This document shows positions 1 to 11,400 of a DNA stretch of 64,000 nt, one piece after another. This DNA is from Psoroptes ovis. Its lineage: Eukaryota; Arthropoda; Arachnida; Sarcoptiformes; Psoroptidae. Every line of letters starts with the position of its first letter. Position 1 is the first letter of the stretch. The position numbers were made by a program, and so were the translations under genes. The DNA lies in the NCBI GenBank assembly GCA_002943765.1, contig PQWQ01000010.1:932501-996500 (forward strand), in the 5' to 3' direction. The notes beneath the pieces were generated by a model. That model ran no database searches. It had not been told where the DNA came from and was given only the letters and a program-made list of their open reading frames with translations.

Positions 1-2413
1 GATGATATTTGTTTTTTTTCCTCACCCGCTACATACATTCACAATGATCAAACATTGATTCATCACACAACAATCAAATTATTTGTTGATCCGTATTATC
101 ATTATTATTATTTGATTGAAGATTTATGAAAATTTTCGATTCAATTTGATTGATTGATTCAAGTTCTAAGCTCAAAAAAAAAAAAATTCGGAAAAATGAT
201 GAAAAGCTGTTTGAACACCTTTGAATCAATCGAAAAATTAATGAAATCAAATCAAATGATTTTCGTGAATTATCACACATAGTGAACACATGTGAATTTC
301 CACTTGTAACAATAGATTTACACTTTGATTCAAAAATTATTTGATTGTATTTTTTCATATTAAGCGCCCGTTAGAAAATAATCAATAGAAACACTTGACA
401 CATTGGTCGAAAATCAGTTCGAAATTCGATAATAATAAGCATCCTATGGACAAGTAAATGATAATAATTCAAACAATTGATTTAACTGTTTTGAAAATAA
501 TCGTTTGAAGAAATATTTTGTCCATTTTTTGTCCATACATTTTACAATGTATGAGAATCAATTAAATCAAAATATAATTTTTTTTTTTCGAAAGTTCCAA
601 CCGCGTGAAATATGAATAATAATCATTTTCATTGTTTTGTATCGAATTATTCTCAAATTCATTTTCATCTAATAATATTTGACATTTTTCATTTTCATTC
701 GACTTTTTTCTCGCTTTCACTCTTTTGAAAATTTCAATGATTAATAATTCAATTGATTTATTTCTTAGGAAAATTTTTTTAACTATTCGTATTTAATATT
801 TTGAAAATTTTTTTAAAAATCTAAAAATCCAATCAATCAAATCGCTTGTTTGTTTGTTTGGTTGTTTTGAATCGCCAAATGATGGTCATTGTTTTGAATT
901 TGTAACTGATCTTTGTCTAATTTGAATTTGATATTTTCAAAATTTTCTTTTTTTTTAGAAATTTAAAATCATTGAATATGACATTTGATTCATTTGTCAT
1001 TCGTATGATGAATAGTTTCTTGTTTTATTATCTCTCTGTTTGCTTCCACATTTTGCCATTTTGCATGTTCAGAAGTTTTTCATTTTCAAAATAAAATAAT
1101 TTTTTTTTTTTTAATCAAATGAATCAAAAAGAGTTAACCATATATTGTTTGTTGGAATCAAATATTATTATTGTTCAAATAATGTTCATTTTATATCTGT
1201 AAAAAACAATAATAACTATTTTTACATCGATAAATATGTATGGACAAAACCGTTTTTTGCTTAGTTTGTTGAGATGTTTGCATAATAATAGCATTAAAAT
1301 TATCAAATGTTTTTCAGCCAAAAAAAAAAGTTCGTAAACCTTTTCGAAGAAAAATTATAAATTCAATTTTTCTCGGTTAAAATCTTGATCAAAATCAATG
1401 ATTTTCACCTGTAGTTTTGTGTGTTGAAATTTCGAGAAAAATACTCGAAAAATTTCAACAAGAAAATGTCAATTGAAAAGTGTGGAAAAAACACTAAATC
1501 GGTCATTTGAATCTGATGCCCATAGACTTGATTGAATATCGTACCCCTCAATGGGCATTATCTTAGGTCGGACACTTGTGTACCCTTCGTAAAAAAATTC
1601 TTGAAGAATGCGAAATTAATAAGAATTAATTGAAAAATTGATTTGAAAAAAGGCTAAAAATAGAAATGAAAATGATCAAATTAAATTACTTTCAATTTCC
1701 AAAAATTTTCAAATCATTTTTCAAATAGTATTAATAACCTTTTGGCTATATTACAAACACTTGTCATTTGTAATGTACGTAATAATAAATGTATTTGATG
1801 TTCATGTGATGTAATACGTTTCAAAGATAATTTTTCCAATATCAACGACATTTCAAAGACTGGAAAGCTCGTTTATCTTGTTTATCGTTTATCTTGGCGT
1901 CAATTACATTTTTCAATTCATTTTTTTTTCTCATTCAAAATACATGGAAATCACTTTTGATTAATTTAGATTCATTCATTTCTTCTTTTTTCTTTTGAAT
2001 TCTATTCTATCGAAATACTTCTCTTTTTTTTGAATGATTTTGAATTTTTTTTTTTTTTTTCGTCATCATCATCCAAAAATTCATTATCATCGAGCATCCC
2101 TGAACTTTGATTATTTCATTTATTGATTCATATTTGTCTCTATTTTTAGAGTACAAAAAAAAAAAATTCAGAAAAACATCAAAAATATTACCTTGTACCT
2201 TGTATAGCGTTTGATTACATGTTTATTTATAAATTATTTTTTTGAAAAAATAATTTGTTAATCAATAAATTAATGAAAATTAATTACGAAATTATTATAG
2301 CTTGTTTGATTATTTTAAATTTGTACAAAATATTTTGATTATTTATTTATTTCTAATATTTTCTTTTTTTTTCTTACTCTTTTTCTCAAAATTTTTTTTT
2401 ATTGTAACAAAAG
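1..2413. other. Non-coding, probably intron of the first elongase gene
   Basis: No convincing coding exon is visible here on either strand. The right end is a T-rich tract closing in an AG acceptor at 2412-2413, immediately before the elongase exon at 2414, so at least the right part is intron. The first elongase exon (about 430 nt in the paralogues) is not found, so it probably lies left of the window. The rest is A/T-rich sequence with homopolymer runs. A short inverted pair (TGCCCAT near 1517, ATGGGCA near 1551) is too short to call. Confidence 0.5.
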
Positions 2414-3022
2414 GATTATCGTTTATCCTCATGGTATTTATTGTTCACATTATCAAAATCAATCGAATTAATTGATACTGCATTTGTATTGATGCGTAAA
2501 AAACCATTGATCGCATTACATTGGGTACATCATTTGCTCACATTAAATTATTCATGGTTCGTATTTTCGGATGCACCAGCAACAGCAAGATGGATGTGTA
2601 ATATGAATTATTTTGTACATTCATTAATGTACACATATTATGCATTAAAAGTGGCCGGTTTTCAAATACCTAAACGTATTTCAGTAACAATAACAACATT
2701 ACAAATTGCACAAATGTTTGCCGGTTTATTCGTTAATTATAAAGCATTACAAAGAAAATTATTAGGCCTCCCATGTGATGCATCATATTCGGTGTTGATT
2801 ACTGGTGTTACATTATATGGCTTATTTGCTGTATTATTTATCAATTTCTTTATTTGGACATATGTTATTAAAGGATCGAAAAATCGTATCAAATCGGCTG
2901 TTAAACATTTTACATCGAACAACCAAAATAACAATTATATTGATAATAATAATAAATATTGTAATGGAATCAGTAAAGAATCGAATGGTATATTGAAATC
3001 GGAAGATAAAAAATTACAATAA
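2414..3022 (+). CDS. ELOVL6-like fatty acid elongase, copy 1, last exon only
   Basis: This is the C-terminal 202 residues of a very-long-chain fatty acid elongase, the ER membrane enzyme that condenses malonyl-CoA with an acyl-CoA. The exon begins GAT TAT CGT right after an AG, at the same site and phase (0) as in the three complete paralogues of this window. It carries the family signatures KSIELIDT (KxxExxDT), HWVHH (HxxHH), HSLMYTYY (HxxMYxYY) and TLQIAQ, several membrane helices, and a C-terminal KKLQ, a KKxx ER-retrieval signal after an Asn-rich tail. It is closest to copy 2 (shared ATARWM and FQIPK segments). The start codon and first exon are outside the window or lost; nothing in 1-2413 resembles them. 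Family assignment is firm; ELOVL6 subtype is inferred from motif context. Confidence 0.88.
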   Translation, partial: DYRLSSWYLLFTLSKSIELIDTAFVLMRKKPLIALHWVHHLLTLNYSWFVFSDAPATARWMCNMNYFVHSLMYTYYALKVAGFQIPKRISVTITTLQIAQMFAGLFVNYKALQRKLLGLPCDASYSVLITGVTLYGLFAVLFINFFIWTYVIKGSKNRIKSAVKHFTSNNQNNNYIDNNNKYCNGISKESNGILKSEDKKLQ

Positions 3023-4742
3023 AACAATCGCAAATTCAACTCAAATACCAATTATTGATAATTGATTATATTTTCATTGATCATACAATAATTATACGAC
3101 ACTAATTACCACGAATGGATAATTAATATATTGATAATCTCTTGATATGGATAATAAAAATTAGAAATATTTTCTTAAACAAAACAAAACAAAACAAAAA
3201 AACTATTCAAAATTGAAATTAATCATTGAAATATTTTCAACAAATATGAAAATAATTTTTAAATGAATTAATTTCAATTTGACCACAACGATAACAACAA
3301 CAACAACAGAGACAACATCAACAATACACGATATTCAATTGAATTACGCAAAGGGACAGATAATCAAATTTGAAACTTATCTCAATCCTTTCACACAACC
3401 ACACAACACAGACACACATAAAATATAAATGAATAAATGAATAATCTCAAGTATTTTGACATACAAAAAATCATTGAAACAATATTCTTGATTTGTATAC
3501 AACGAAATACACGATCGTTTTTTTTTTTATTATGGAACAAATTATCATAAAACAATACATTACACTATACAAATATTGATACAATTAACTAATTAACTTA
3601 ATGATTTTTAATGAATTTTTTCTGTTCATTTCAATGATAATTTTCGTTCATTCTTATTTTTTTTGTTAATTTAAATTTTTGATTTTCATTTAATATTTGA
3701 AAGAGTTGAAATAAAATAAATATTGGAATTTAAAAAAAAAAAAACAAGAATTTGATTGAAATTGTTCTATTTTCAATTCAAATATTCACCTCGAATGACA
3801 CTGATATGTTATGTATGATAAGTTATGTAGCTATTAATAGAATCTATTCATCATTAATTATCAGTTTAAGTTGATCAAATTTTTCTGGTCTTTGTTGCTC
3901 ATTTCTTCAAAATCATATGACTTTTTTATTACCATGACGAAGAAGTATCTAGAAATCGATTAAAAAGCATCAATCATGGTCGTTAATTATGAAAAAGGGT
4001 AATGTTTTTATGGCCAGAATAATCAATGGAAAAAACAGGTATTTTCAAATGAAAGATGAATGGCAAATTTGATTTTTCTAAAATTTTTTTTTTATTATTA
4101 TTTACTTTAGATCAAATTAAAATAAATGAATAAAATGACAAATAATATCATCAATGATAATATTAAAAAAAAAGTCAATTTAATTTATCATTAAATTATT
4201 TAATCGAGATTCATAATGAACAAAGCGAAAGATCAAAACAAAATAATAAAAAAACGGGAATTTAAACATTGAATTGATTGAATTTAATAATATTTCAATT
4301 ATTTAGAAATGAATTTCAATTAATATTATTATTTTTAATCGTAAATTATTAATGAAAAAAATTATTTTTCGATTAATTCATCAAGTGCAAATCACTATTC
4401 ATCAGATGATAATGATCATATTATTTACTACTCTTCACTATTCACTTGTCACAGTCAATAATAGTGGACTGAATGAAAAAATTTGTAAAAATATTTTTCC
4501 CAAAAAAAAACAAATCCCTTAAATCATTTGAATTTCAATCAAATATTTTCATTTTAAAAAAACTTTCAATCAAAATTAATCAATGATTATTTGTAAATAG
4601 TGAAAAAACAAATAAACAAAGTCATTACAATCATTATTAATATCATCATCAACAACAACAACAACAAAGAGCTACTTACAATTGCACCTATGACAATAAA
4701 TAACTGATGATTGATGCGAAATAATTTTGTTGTTGTTGTTGT
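3023..4742. other. 3' UTR of elongase copy 1 and intergenic DNA
   Basis: There is no coding signal. Candidate poly(A) signals AATAAA lie near 3152 and at about 3710-3720. A (CAA)n tract lies at about 3295-3306 and another near 4650-4665. A (GTT)n microsatellite at about 4729-4742 is the insertion target of the copia element. Confidence 0.5.
4738..4742. repeat. Target-site duplication, left copy
   Basis: The five bases GTTGT just before the 5' LTR are repeated exactly at 8474-8478 just after the 3' LTR, the length normal for Ty1/copia integrases. The target is a (GTT)n microsatellite, so part of the match could be chance, but its position against both TG...CA LTR ends supports a true duplication. 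Confidence 0.85.
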
Positions 4743-5010
4743 TGTTGAGATTTATATAAAATAATTTAGTATTTTGTTTTATCTTTCATTTGATGTAATG
4801 TTCCCCACATTTCAATAATTAATTGTATGCTAATTAATTTCTTAAAAATTTGTTAAAAACTGTAATATTTTCAAATTACAAATTGTATAAATAAAAGTTA
4901 TGTTAAGCAGCGTGGTTAACGCAGTTTACAGCAAGCATACCCACAGCTTCTGCGCATTAATAATTTTGTTTGTTTCTTTCTAACAGCTCCGCAAGTTTAA
5001 ATTATTTACA
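4743..5010 (+). repeat. 5' LTR of copia element
   Basis: This 268-bp repeat begins TGTTGAGA and ends TTTACA (TG...CA ends). It contains TATAAATAAA at about 4886-4895, which can serve as TATA box and poly(A) signal. It is the same as 8206-8473 by eye over its full length. Confidence 0.95.
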
Positions 5011-5020
5011 GGTTATGGGC
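5011..5020 (+). other. Primer-binding site, initiator-tRNA anticodon type
   Basis: GGTTATGGGC follows the LTR directly and is complementary to the anticodon region (containing CAT) of eukaryotic initiator tRNA-Met. This matches the half-tRNA priming known for Drosophila copia, rather than priming from the tRNA 3' end. The match weakens after ten bases (TC follows). The gag start codon lies inside this site. Confidence 0.75.
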
Positions 5021-7819
5021 TCACACGTGAAGGACGGTATCGTGGTGTTAAATGGCCGCAATTTCAATCGCTGGAAGACGTTCATCGACATCCTCCTGGC
5101 AGAGCATCAAGTGCTAAATCACGTCTTGGCTGAACCCCCGGCTGACGCTGATGATCAATACCGTGCTTTGGAAGCACGCGCTAAGCGAATCATATCGCAG
5201 AGCCTTGATGACGCAAACCACGTACGCATCGAGTCCTTGACAACTGCGAAGGCCTACTATGACGCAATTGTCGGTTACTATCGTGGAGCAGAAAAACGCA
5301 ACGTCAATAGCCTGTGGGACCGATACTACAGCTTTAAATTCGGTGCATCACTTTCTAACTCTTTTGTTGAGCTTAGAAATATTGTGACCGAACTACGTAG
5401 CGCCAAAGCCGATTTGCCTGAAGAGGCAGTAGTACGTAAAGTACTTTCTATACTCCCACCGGAGTATGATGGCGTTGCTGATGGTATCGAAGTCATGTCC
5501 AAAGATAAAATCACTGTTACGCTTGCTGAAGTTGAAGACTTGGTTCTACGAAAACAATCTCGTTTAAATCGTCGCAACGAATCGACGGCCGCAATGGACG
5601 AACCAAGGGGATCGGCGGACTTGGATTTAAATAATGCTGTTCTGGCTATGCCAGGTAAATCCAAGAAAAGATTTGACAAACAACGCCCGATCGTAAAATG
5701 CTACAATTGCGGGAGAGCTGGACATATTAAGAAATATTGTCGATTGCTGAAGAATGGTCCACGAAACAACGATGCGATCAACAGAGCTAACCATCAACAC
5801 AACACCAACGTTGCTCTCGCCTGTGTTCTACCACAATTATCACGTGACGATGCAGTGTTTTGGATCGACACCGGTGCATCTGAAAGCATTTGCAACAACA
5901 AAGATTTATTTTGTGATTTACAATTGTTTACAAGTGAAGATGACGCTCGTGCTTTTGCCGTAAGTGGATACAACGAAGTTTCATCATCCGACAGTCCTCG
6001 TGGTATCGGCACTATTCAGTGCAAATTCTTTAATGGTTCATCATGGACTGGTGTAACACTTACGAACGTTTTATTTATGCCGAGTAGTCTTTATAATCTA
6101 ATTTCACTTGGGAAGATCACCGATAAAGAAGGCATCAGCTTTGGTGGTATGAAGAAACATCTAGTGATATATAAAGATGACCGACCAATCATATATGGCG
6201 AGAAGGGTCATGAACTTCGTAATTTGTACAAGTGTTGTGTGAGAGTTGATAAATCATGTGTTAATTTTGTGACAAAACCATCGTTAAGTTTGTTGCATGA
6301 AAGGTTAGGACATATTAATTGTGATCGCATTCGTGAAATGTCAACAAAACAAAGTGTTCTCGACATACCGACTAGTTTAGAAGATGGTTATACAATGTGT
6401 TCATCGTGCATCGAAGGCAAACTGACTGAAACAACTCATCCTTCTAAATCTGTGAAACGTGTATGTGAATCCGGCCAAATTTTGCATGCCGATGTGTGTG
6501 GACCAATCGACGAATCAATTCATCGCAATCGTTATTATGTGATTTTTAAAGACGAATTCAGCTCTTATAGAAAAGTGTATTTCATGAAAAACAAAAGTGA
6601 AGTGATTGTCAAATTTAAATTGTGTTACAGTGAAACAAAGATTGAAACTGGTCACGATATTCTAGTGCTACGTTCAGACAACGGAACAGAATTTGTGAAT
6701 GAACAAATGGCCGACTTTATGAGAATGAAAGGCATCAAACATGAGACAAGTGTTCCGTACACACCTCAACAGAACGGCTTTGCTGAACGTGAAATAAGAA
6801 ATTTGAATGATCACGCCCGGACCATACGACTGTCTGCCAGATTACCGTATTATTTATGGGATGAAATGGTCAATACGACCGCATATTTGTTTAATCGCAT
6901 TTGTAGTAGCGATGGTGTTACCCCATATGAGAAGTGGCACGGTCGGAAACCTTCAATAGGTCATTTGAGAATCATCGGGTCCTGTGGCAAAGCACTAGTG
7001 AAAAGTCATCATCGTAAATTCGAATCAAAAACATGTGATGTGTACCTTGTTGGATATGAAGAATCAACATCAATTTATCGTGTGTATAATCCTCGTCAAC
7101 GATGCATTCAACGAGTATCATCTGTTAAATTTATTGAAGAAGTTAAATGTTCACTGATGAAAACAACAATGTGTAATGATGATCATGTGATAGTGAAAAG
7201 TGACAAAAGTGACCAAAACGAAATGATTTTTAGTGAATTTCATGATGATATGTTCTTTGATACAACTGATGATGAATCAACATTAATTGTGAAAAGCCCG
7301 AAATCAAAGGGCAGACCGTTAGGCACCAAAAACAAACAGTATGAACGTAATATTGAAAGAATCAACTCGTTGAGATCATCAAATGTGATATGTTTAAGTG
7401 CCATGTCTGAACCTTCAACATATAGTGAAGCAGTGAACTGTGTTGATAGTGATAAATGGCTTGAAGCCATGAATGAAGAAATAGAAAATATCAACAAAAA
7501 TAATACTTGGATACCAGTTCAGCGAAATAACCAACACGTCATCGGATTGAAGTGGGTTTATCGAATTAAAGATGACGGAAGATACCGAGCCAGGCTTGTG
7601 GCTCTAGGTAACAAACAACGATATGATAGCTTCAGTGAAACATATTCTCCTGTAGCTAGAAATGATTCAATCAGATTGATGTTTGCAATTGCTGCTTCAC
7701 AGAAAATGTTCATAAAACAGTTCGACGTATGCACAGCATTTTTGAACGGCATACTTGAAGAAGACGTATTTGTGGATCAACCACCTGGATTTGATTTGGT
7801 TAAAATTAAAGTTATTTAA
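5015..7819 (+). CDS. Copia Gag-protease-integrase-partial RT polyprotein (truncated)
   Basis: The first ATG is at 5015 within the primer-binding site; the frame is open further left to 4970 but without an ATG. The 934-residue product has a Gag region, a CCHC zinc knuckle (residues about 229-242), an aspartic protease motif DTGA (D285), a pre-integrase HHCC region from about 427, and an integrase core with D493, D555 and E591 (35 residues between the last two, the D,D35E pattern). A reverse transcriptase begins near residue 810 and stops shortly after the PPGF segment. The frame ends at TAA 7817-7819 because of the internal deletion, so the RT catalytic YxDD region is absent. Codon use and base content are visibly less A/T-rich than the host flanks, especially in gag. 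Confidence 0.93.
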   Translation: MGSHVKDGIVVLNGRNFNRWKTFIDILLAEHQVLNHVLAEPPADADDQYRALEARAKRIISQSLDDANHVRIESLTTAKAYYDAIVGYYRGAEKRNVNSLWDRYYSFKFGASLSNSFVELRNIVTELRSAKADLPEEAVVRKVLSILPPEYDGVADGIEVMSKDKITVTLAEVEDLVLRKQSRLNRRNESTAAMDEPRGSADLDLNNAVLAMPGKSKKRFDKQRPIVKCYNCGRAGHIKKYCRLLKNGPRNNDAINRANHQHNTNVALACVLPQLSRDDAVFWIDTGASESICNNKDLFCDLQLFTSEDDARAFAVSGYNEVSSSDSPRGIGTIQCKFFNGSSWTGVTLTNVLFMPSSLYNLISLGKITDKEGISFGGMKKHLVIYKDDRPIIYGEKGHELRNLYKCCVRVDKSCVNFVTKPSLSLLHERLGHINCDRIREMSTKQSVLDIPTSLEDGYTMCSSCIEGKLTETTHPSKSVKRVCESGQILHADVCGPIDESIHRNRYYVIFKDEFSSYRKVYFMKNKSEVIVKFKLCYSETKIETGHDILVLRSDNGTEFVNEQMADFMRMKGIKHETSVPYTPQQNGFAEREIRNLNDHARTIRLSARLPYYLWDEMVNTTAYLFNRICSSDGVTPYEKWHGRKPSIGHLRIIGSCGKALVKSHHRKFESKTCDVYLVGYEESTSIYRVYNPRQRCIQRVSSVKFIEEVKCSLMKTTMCNDDHVIVKSDKSDQNEMIFSEFHDDMFFDTTDDESTLIVKSPKSKGRPLGTKNKQYERNIERINSLRSSNVICLSAMSEPSTYSEAVNCVDSDKWLEAMNEEIENINKNNTWIPVQRNNQHVIGLKWVYRIKDDGRYRARLVALGNKQRYDSFSETYSPVARNDSIRLMFAIAASQKMFIKQFDVCTAFLNGILEEDVFVDQPPGFDLVKIKVI

Positions 7820-7829
7820 TTTGGTTAAA
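7794..7829 (+). repeat. 11-bp direct repeat at the deletion junction
   Basis: ATTTGGTTAAA occurs at 7794-7804 and again at 7819-7829, exactly where RT coding sequence stops and RNase H coding sequence resumes in another frame. This suggests the missing RT segment was lost through template switching or end-joining with slippage at this spot. Confidence 0.7.
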
Positions 7830-8211
7830 CGGTCCATTAGATTGGAATAGTAAACGTCAAAATTGTATAGCAACAAGTACATTGGAAGCAGAGTACATCG
7901 CTGCGAGTGAAACATCAAAAGTTCTTGTTGGAACTATGAATATGCTGAAAGAATTTCAAATCAATGTGAATGGTAAATTGTATTGTGATAATCAAGCCGC
8001 AGTGAACACAATTAATGGTACTGCTGGCATTACAAACAAGTTAAGACATGTGGACATTCGTTATCATCATGTGCGATCAATCAAGGACAAAATCGATATA
8101 ATGTGGATTGCCAGCGAAGATCAAATTGCGGACGTTTTCACGAAATCGTTAACACCAAATCCTACAGCGAAAATTATAGCCAAAATTTTTAAGAAATGGG
8201 GGGAATGTTGA
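7810..8211 (+). pseudogene. Copia RNase H C-terminal remnant, frame-shifted
   Basis: This frame is open from after a TAA at 7807 to TGA 8209-8211, whose last bases belong to the 3' LTR. It reads the conserved end of copia RNase H: ATSTLEAEYIAASE, YCDNQAAV, RHVDIRYHHVR and DVFTKSL. It has no start of its own and is in a different frame from the upstream polyprotein. It is the tail of the original pol, orphaned by the deletion of the RT core and the start of RNase H. Confidence 0.9.
8191..8205 (+). other. Polypurine tract
   Basis: AAGAAATGGGGGGAA sits directly before the 3' LTR, as expected for the plus-strand primer of an LTR element. One T interrupts the purines. Confidence 0.8.
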
Positions 8212-8473
8212 GATTTATATAAAATAATTTAGTATTTTGTTTTATCTTTCATTTGATGTAATGTTCCCCACATTTCAATAATTAATTGTATGCTAATTAA
8301 TTTCTTAAAAATTTGTTAAAAACTGTAATATTTTCAAATTACAAATTGTATAAATAAAAGTTATGTTAAGCAGCGTGGTTAACGCAGTTTACAGCAAGCA
8401 TACCCACAGCTTCTGCGCATTAATAATTTTGTTTGTTTCTTTCTAACAGCTCCGCAAGTTTAAATTATTTACA
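8206..8473 (+). repeat. 3' LTR of copia element
   Basis: A 268-bp copy of 4743-5010 with the same TG...CA ends and no difference seen by eye. It is followed by the right target duplication GTTGT at 8474-8478. Confidence 0.95.
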
Positions 8474-11400
8474 GTTGTTATCATCGGCAATATGTTTTTC
8501 CATTGCTTCGTACATGACAGCAAATATGACATTGAGATTTTTAAGATTTTATTTTTCAAAAAATTAAATAAACAATTAATTCAAAGATGATACAAAATAA
8601 TTCAAAGATGAAACAAATGATGATGATCACATCGTCGGATCCTTGATTTAGGCTTGCAGCTTCGGTTAGTTCATGTTGATTGGAACGAAAAAAAAAATTG
8701 AAAAATTCAAATTCACTCAATGATGACAATGGTTCTGTCAAGTTTGTTTTGAATTTAAAAAAAAATTTTTAAAAAATGAAAATTAATTCATCACAAATCT
8801 TTGCTTTCTCAGCAACAACATTGTGTGTAATTAATCAATGATTGATCGATTGATTTTTGAAAAATTGATCGATGACCGATGAATAGAAAAGTATTGATAA
8901 TCAATAAATCAATCGACCAATGATCTCTGAATATTGTCATGTTCATTTTAATTTCAAAAATAAAAATTAAAGGAAAAAAATGAAAGATTTTCAAAATTTT
9001 AGTTTAAATCCACGCCAATAGAGGCAGCCAATGTATGGAGTTTTTTACCACAAAAATTTTTAAAATTTCAATTTCAATAAATCAATAATTTATTTTGTTT
9101 TATTTTTGTGAATAAAAGACAATGAATTTTTCCGAAGAATTCCTTGATAAATAAACAGGAATTCATAAAAAAATTGATATAACAAATGCTATGGAGATAA
9201 ACAAGGGGAAAAAATCTCACATTTGGGTGTGTATATTAGCTTGCGTGCCTGAGTACAATTTGTACTCGGAATTTTCAAATTAAAAAATGGAGACCTTTTG
9301 GAAAATAAATTAAATGATAAAAACCTTCAAAGACGTGAATTAAAAGAGAATATCATCAATTGGTCATAATGATTAAGGTTTGAAGGAAGGAATTGTGCAA
9401 AAACAAACAAATTCACATCCTCACAAGAATTAATCTCCGAGTATTTTCCGTGCTTATATTTGCTAATAGTACACATCGTATCTCTATTCTGTGATAGCAA
9501 GACGGCAATTCCTTTGACGGAGGAAATCATACTCAAATAACAAACGCATTTGCAACAATCAAATTTCGAGAATTTCAATGGATATCACTTATTAGTCAGT
9601 TCCTTGTAAAATCAATTGAACATAAAAAGCTGTGAAATTGTCAAAAATTCATGTGAAATTCGATATTCGCCTGCTTCAAATTTCAAATGTAAATCAGTTT
9701 ACGAATGTCGAAAAAAAAATTACCTCCGTCAAAAAAACAAAATATTTTAATTGCGTTTTAAATTATTAAAAGAAAAATTTTCAATTATTTTTTTAAATTC
9801 ACTGATTATTATTATTTATAATCATTATCAATGAAAAAAAAATGCACTGACAATTATTATTATTCAATGAAAGTATTACGTCAATTTGATTTAAATAATA
9901 ATCAAAAATAAATTCAAATACAAATTTTACTCTTCCCATTTAAATCCTAAAACATACATAATTCCAATCATTGAATTAATTTGAAATTAATCAATTAAAT
10001 CAATCAATATCATGTATTTCAATGTGTTATTCAGTCAATGTAAAACTATCCATCTTCATACTACACTCTCTCCCTTTATGATTTCACTCTGACTGGTCAT
10101 TTGACGTAATAAGCCAGTATCAATATTGAATATCAATATATATTGAATTCATAGGCACACTTGAATTACTTGTTCATTTATTTATTCATTTTATTTGTTG
10201 GACAATGGTGTACTTTGTAATGAAATTTTGTTTTATTCGATTTGTAATTTGTTTGTTTTTGTTTTTTTTTTTTTTGTTCTTTTTTGTTGATGATAGAATC
10301 AATGATTTCTTAGAATAATGATGGCGATGATGATGATGGTATCATTAATTCAATAGATCATTATCAATCAATGCATTTTTTTTGGGGATGTAAATAAACG
10401 CAAACAAATAAATAGAAATATTAAAAATAATCAATTAATTGATTGATTTCATTTAAATTTTTTTTTTATTTTTACATTGAAACATGGAAAAATATCCAAA
10501 ATAGAAATAAAAAGAAAAACAATTAAAAACAATCAGTTTTTATTCATTTTTCATGATTTTATAATTAATTTTCATAGATTTTATTATCAAATGCAATTGA
10601 CAATTGTTTTTGATGTTTTTATATTTATTTATTTTTTTTTTTTTTTGATTCATGAAAAAATATTTTTATTTACAACATTTCGAGATTCCAGTGAAATCAT
10701 TATAATTCAATGGAATTAAGAGAAGAAAGAAAAAAAAAGGAAGAAGAAATCAAAATCTTAGCAATTCTTATATGATTACAAATCTTTGTTTCTCAACAAT
10801 AATTCTTTACTTTTAAATCCTCTAAAGAAATAAATGAAAGAAGAAAATGACAGGTAAAATTTCCCATGCATTGCTTCAGGTGTTTGGCTGTGTGTGCCTG
10901 TGCACCAGCGCTATTTGTCGATGTCATAAACGATAATTAGTTTCGATGTGTATTGCTTGCGTGTTTCTTCTCATTGTATTCGGTATATGATCATCATTAT
11001 TGTTGTTGGAAAGGTGAATTAAAATTTGTCAAACAAAATGATAAACAAATATCCAATTAATGAATGAATGAATCAATAAAGGAATCAATACAATCAATGA
11101 TCATCAATTGGAGAAAAAATCAATTAAAATTTTGAAAATTTTTTTAAAATTTCAATTTCAATCAATCATTGATTGATTGATTTTTTCCTCATTTTTTCCT
11201 CATACAAATGTGTAAAATGAATTGAAAGCATGTTGATGAGGTGTGCAACTTACCCATGAACAAATTATGTATGAAAACAACGCTCAATTATTACAGCGAA
11301 GGAAATTTAATTTACAAGCAAACATTGAAATGTAATAATTTAGATCTAAAACTTATGAATATTCACAAGGAAATTTAGGCAAAATTCGAGCGAAATTTCT

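Larger units (their letters stand above)
4743..8473 (+). mobile_element. Ty1/copia LTR retrotransposon, internally deleted
   Basis: A 3.7-kb element bounded by two 268-bp LTRs that I read as identical, flanked by GTTGT duplications. Inside, in order: a primer-binding site, a gag-protease-integrase-RT open frame (5015-7819), a deletion junction, the end of RNase H in another frame (to 8211), and a polypurine tract. The order protease-integrase-RT-RNase H defines Ty1/copia rather than Gypsy. The loss of most of RT makes this copy unable to supply its own enzyme, although ends and priming sites look intact so it could be moved in trans. Matching LTRs and an unbroken 934-codon frame point to recent insertion. 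Confidence 0.95.

Noticed and set aside
74..358. 94-codon frame on the - strand
   Set aside because: Composition is that of A/T-rich DNA, no domain or signal, and the area is probably intron.
1515..1560. TGCCCAT / ATGGGCA inverted pair
   Set aside because: Only seven bases and no flanking extension.
5326..6012. Frames on the - strand inside the copia element
   Set aside because: They are shadows of the gag-pol frame, opposite to conserved zinc-knuckle and protease coding.
9015..9029. CCAATAGAGGCAGCC as a CTCF site
   Set aside because: It lacks one base of the core spacing, so the match is weak.
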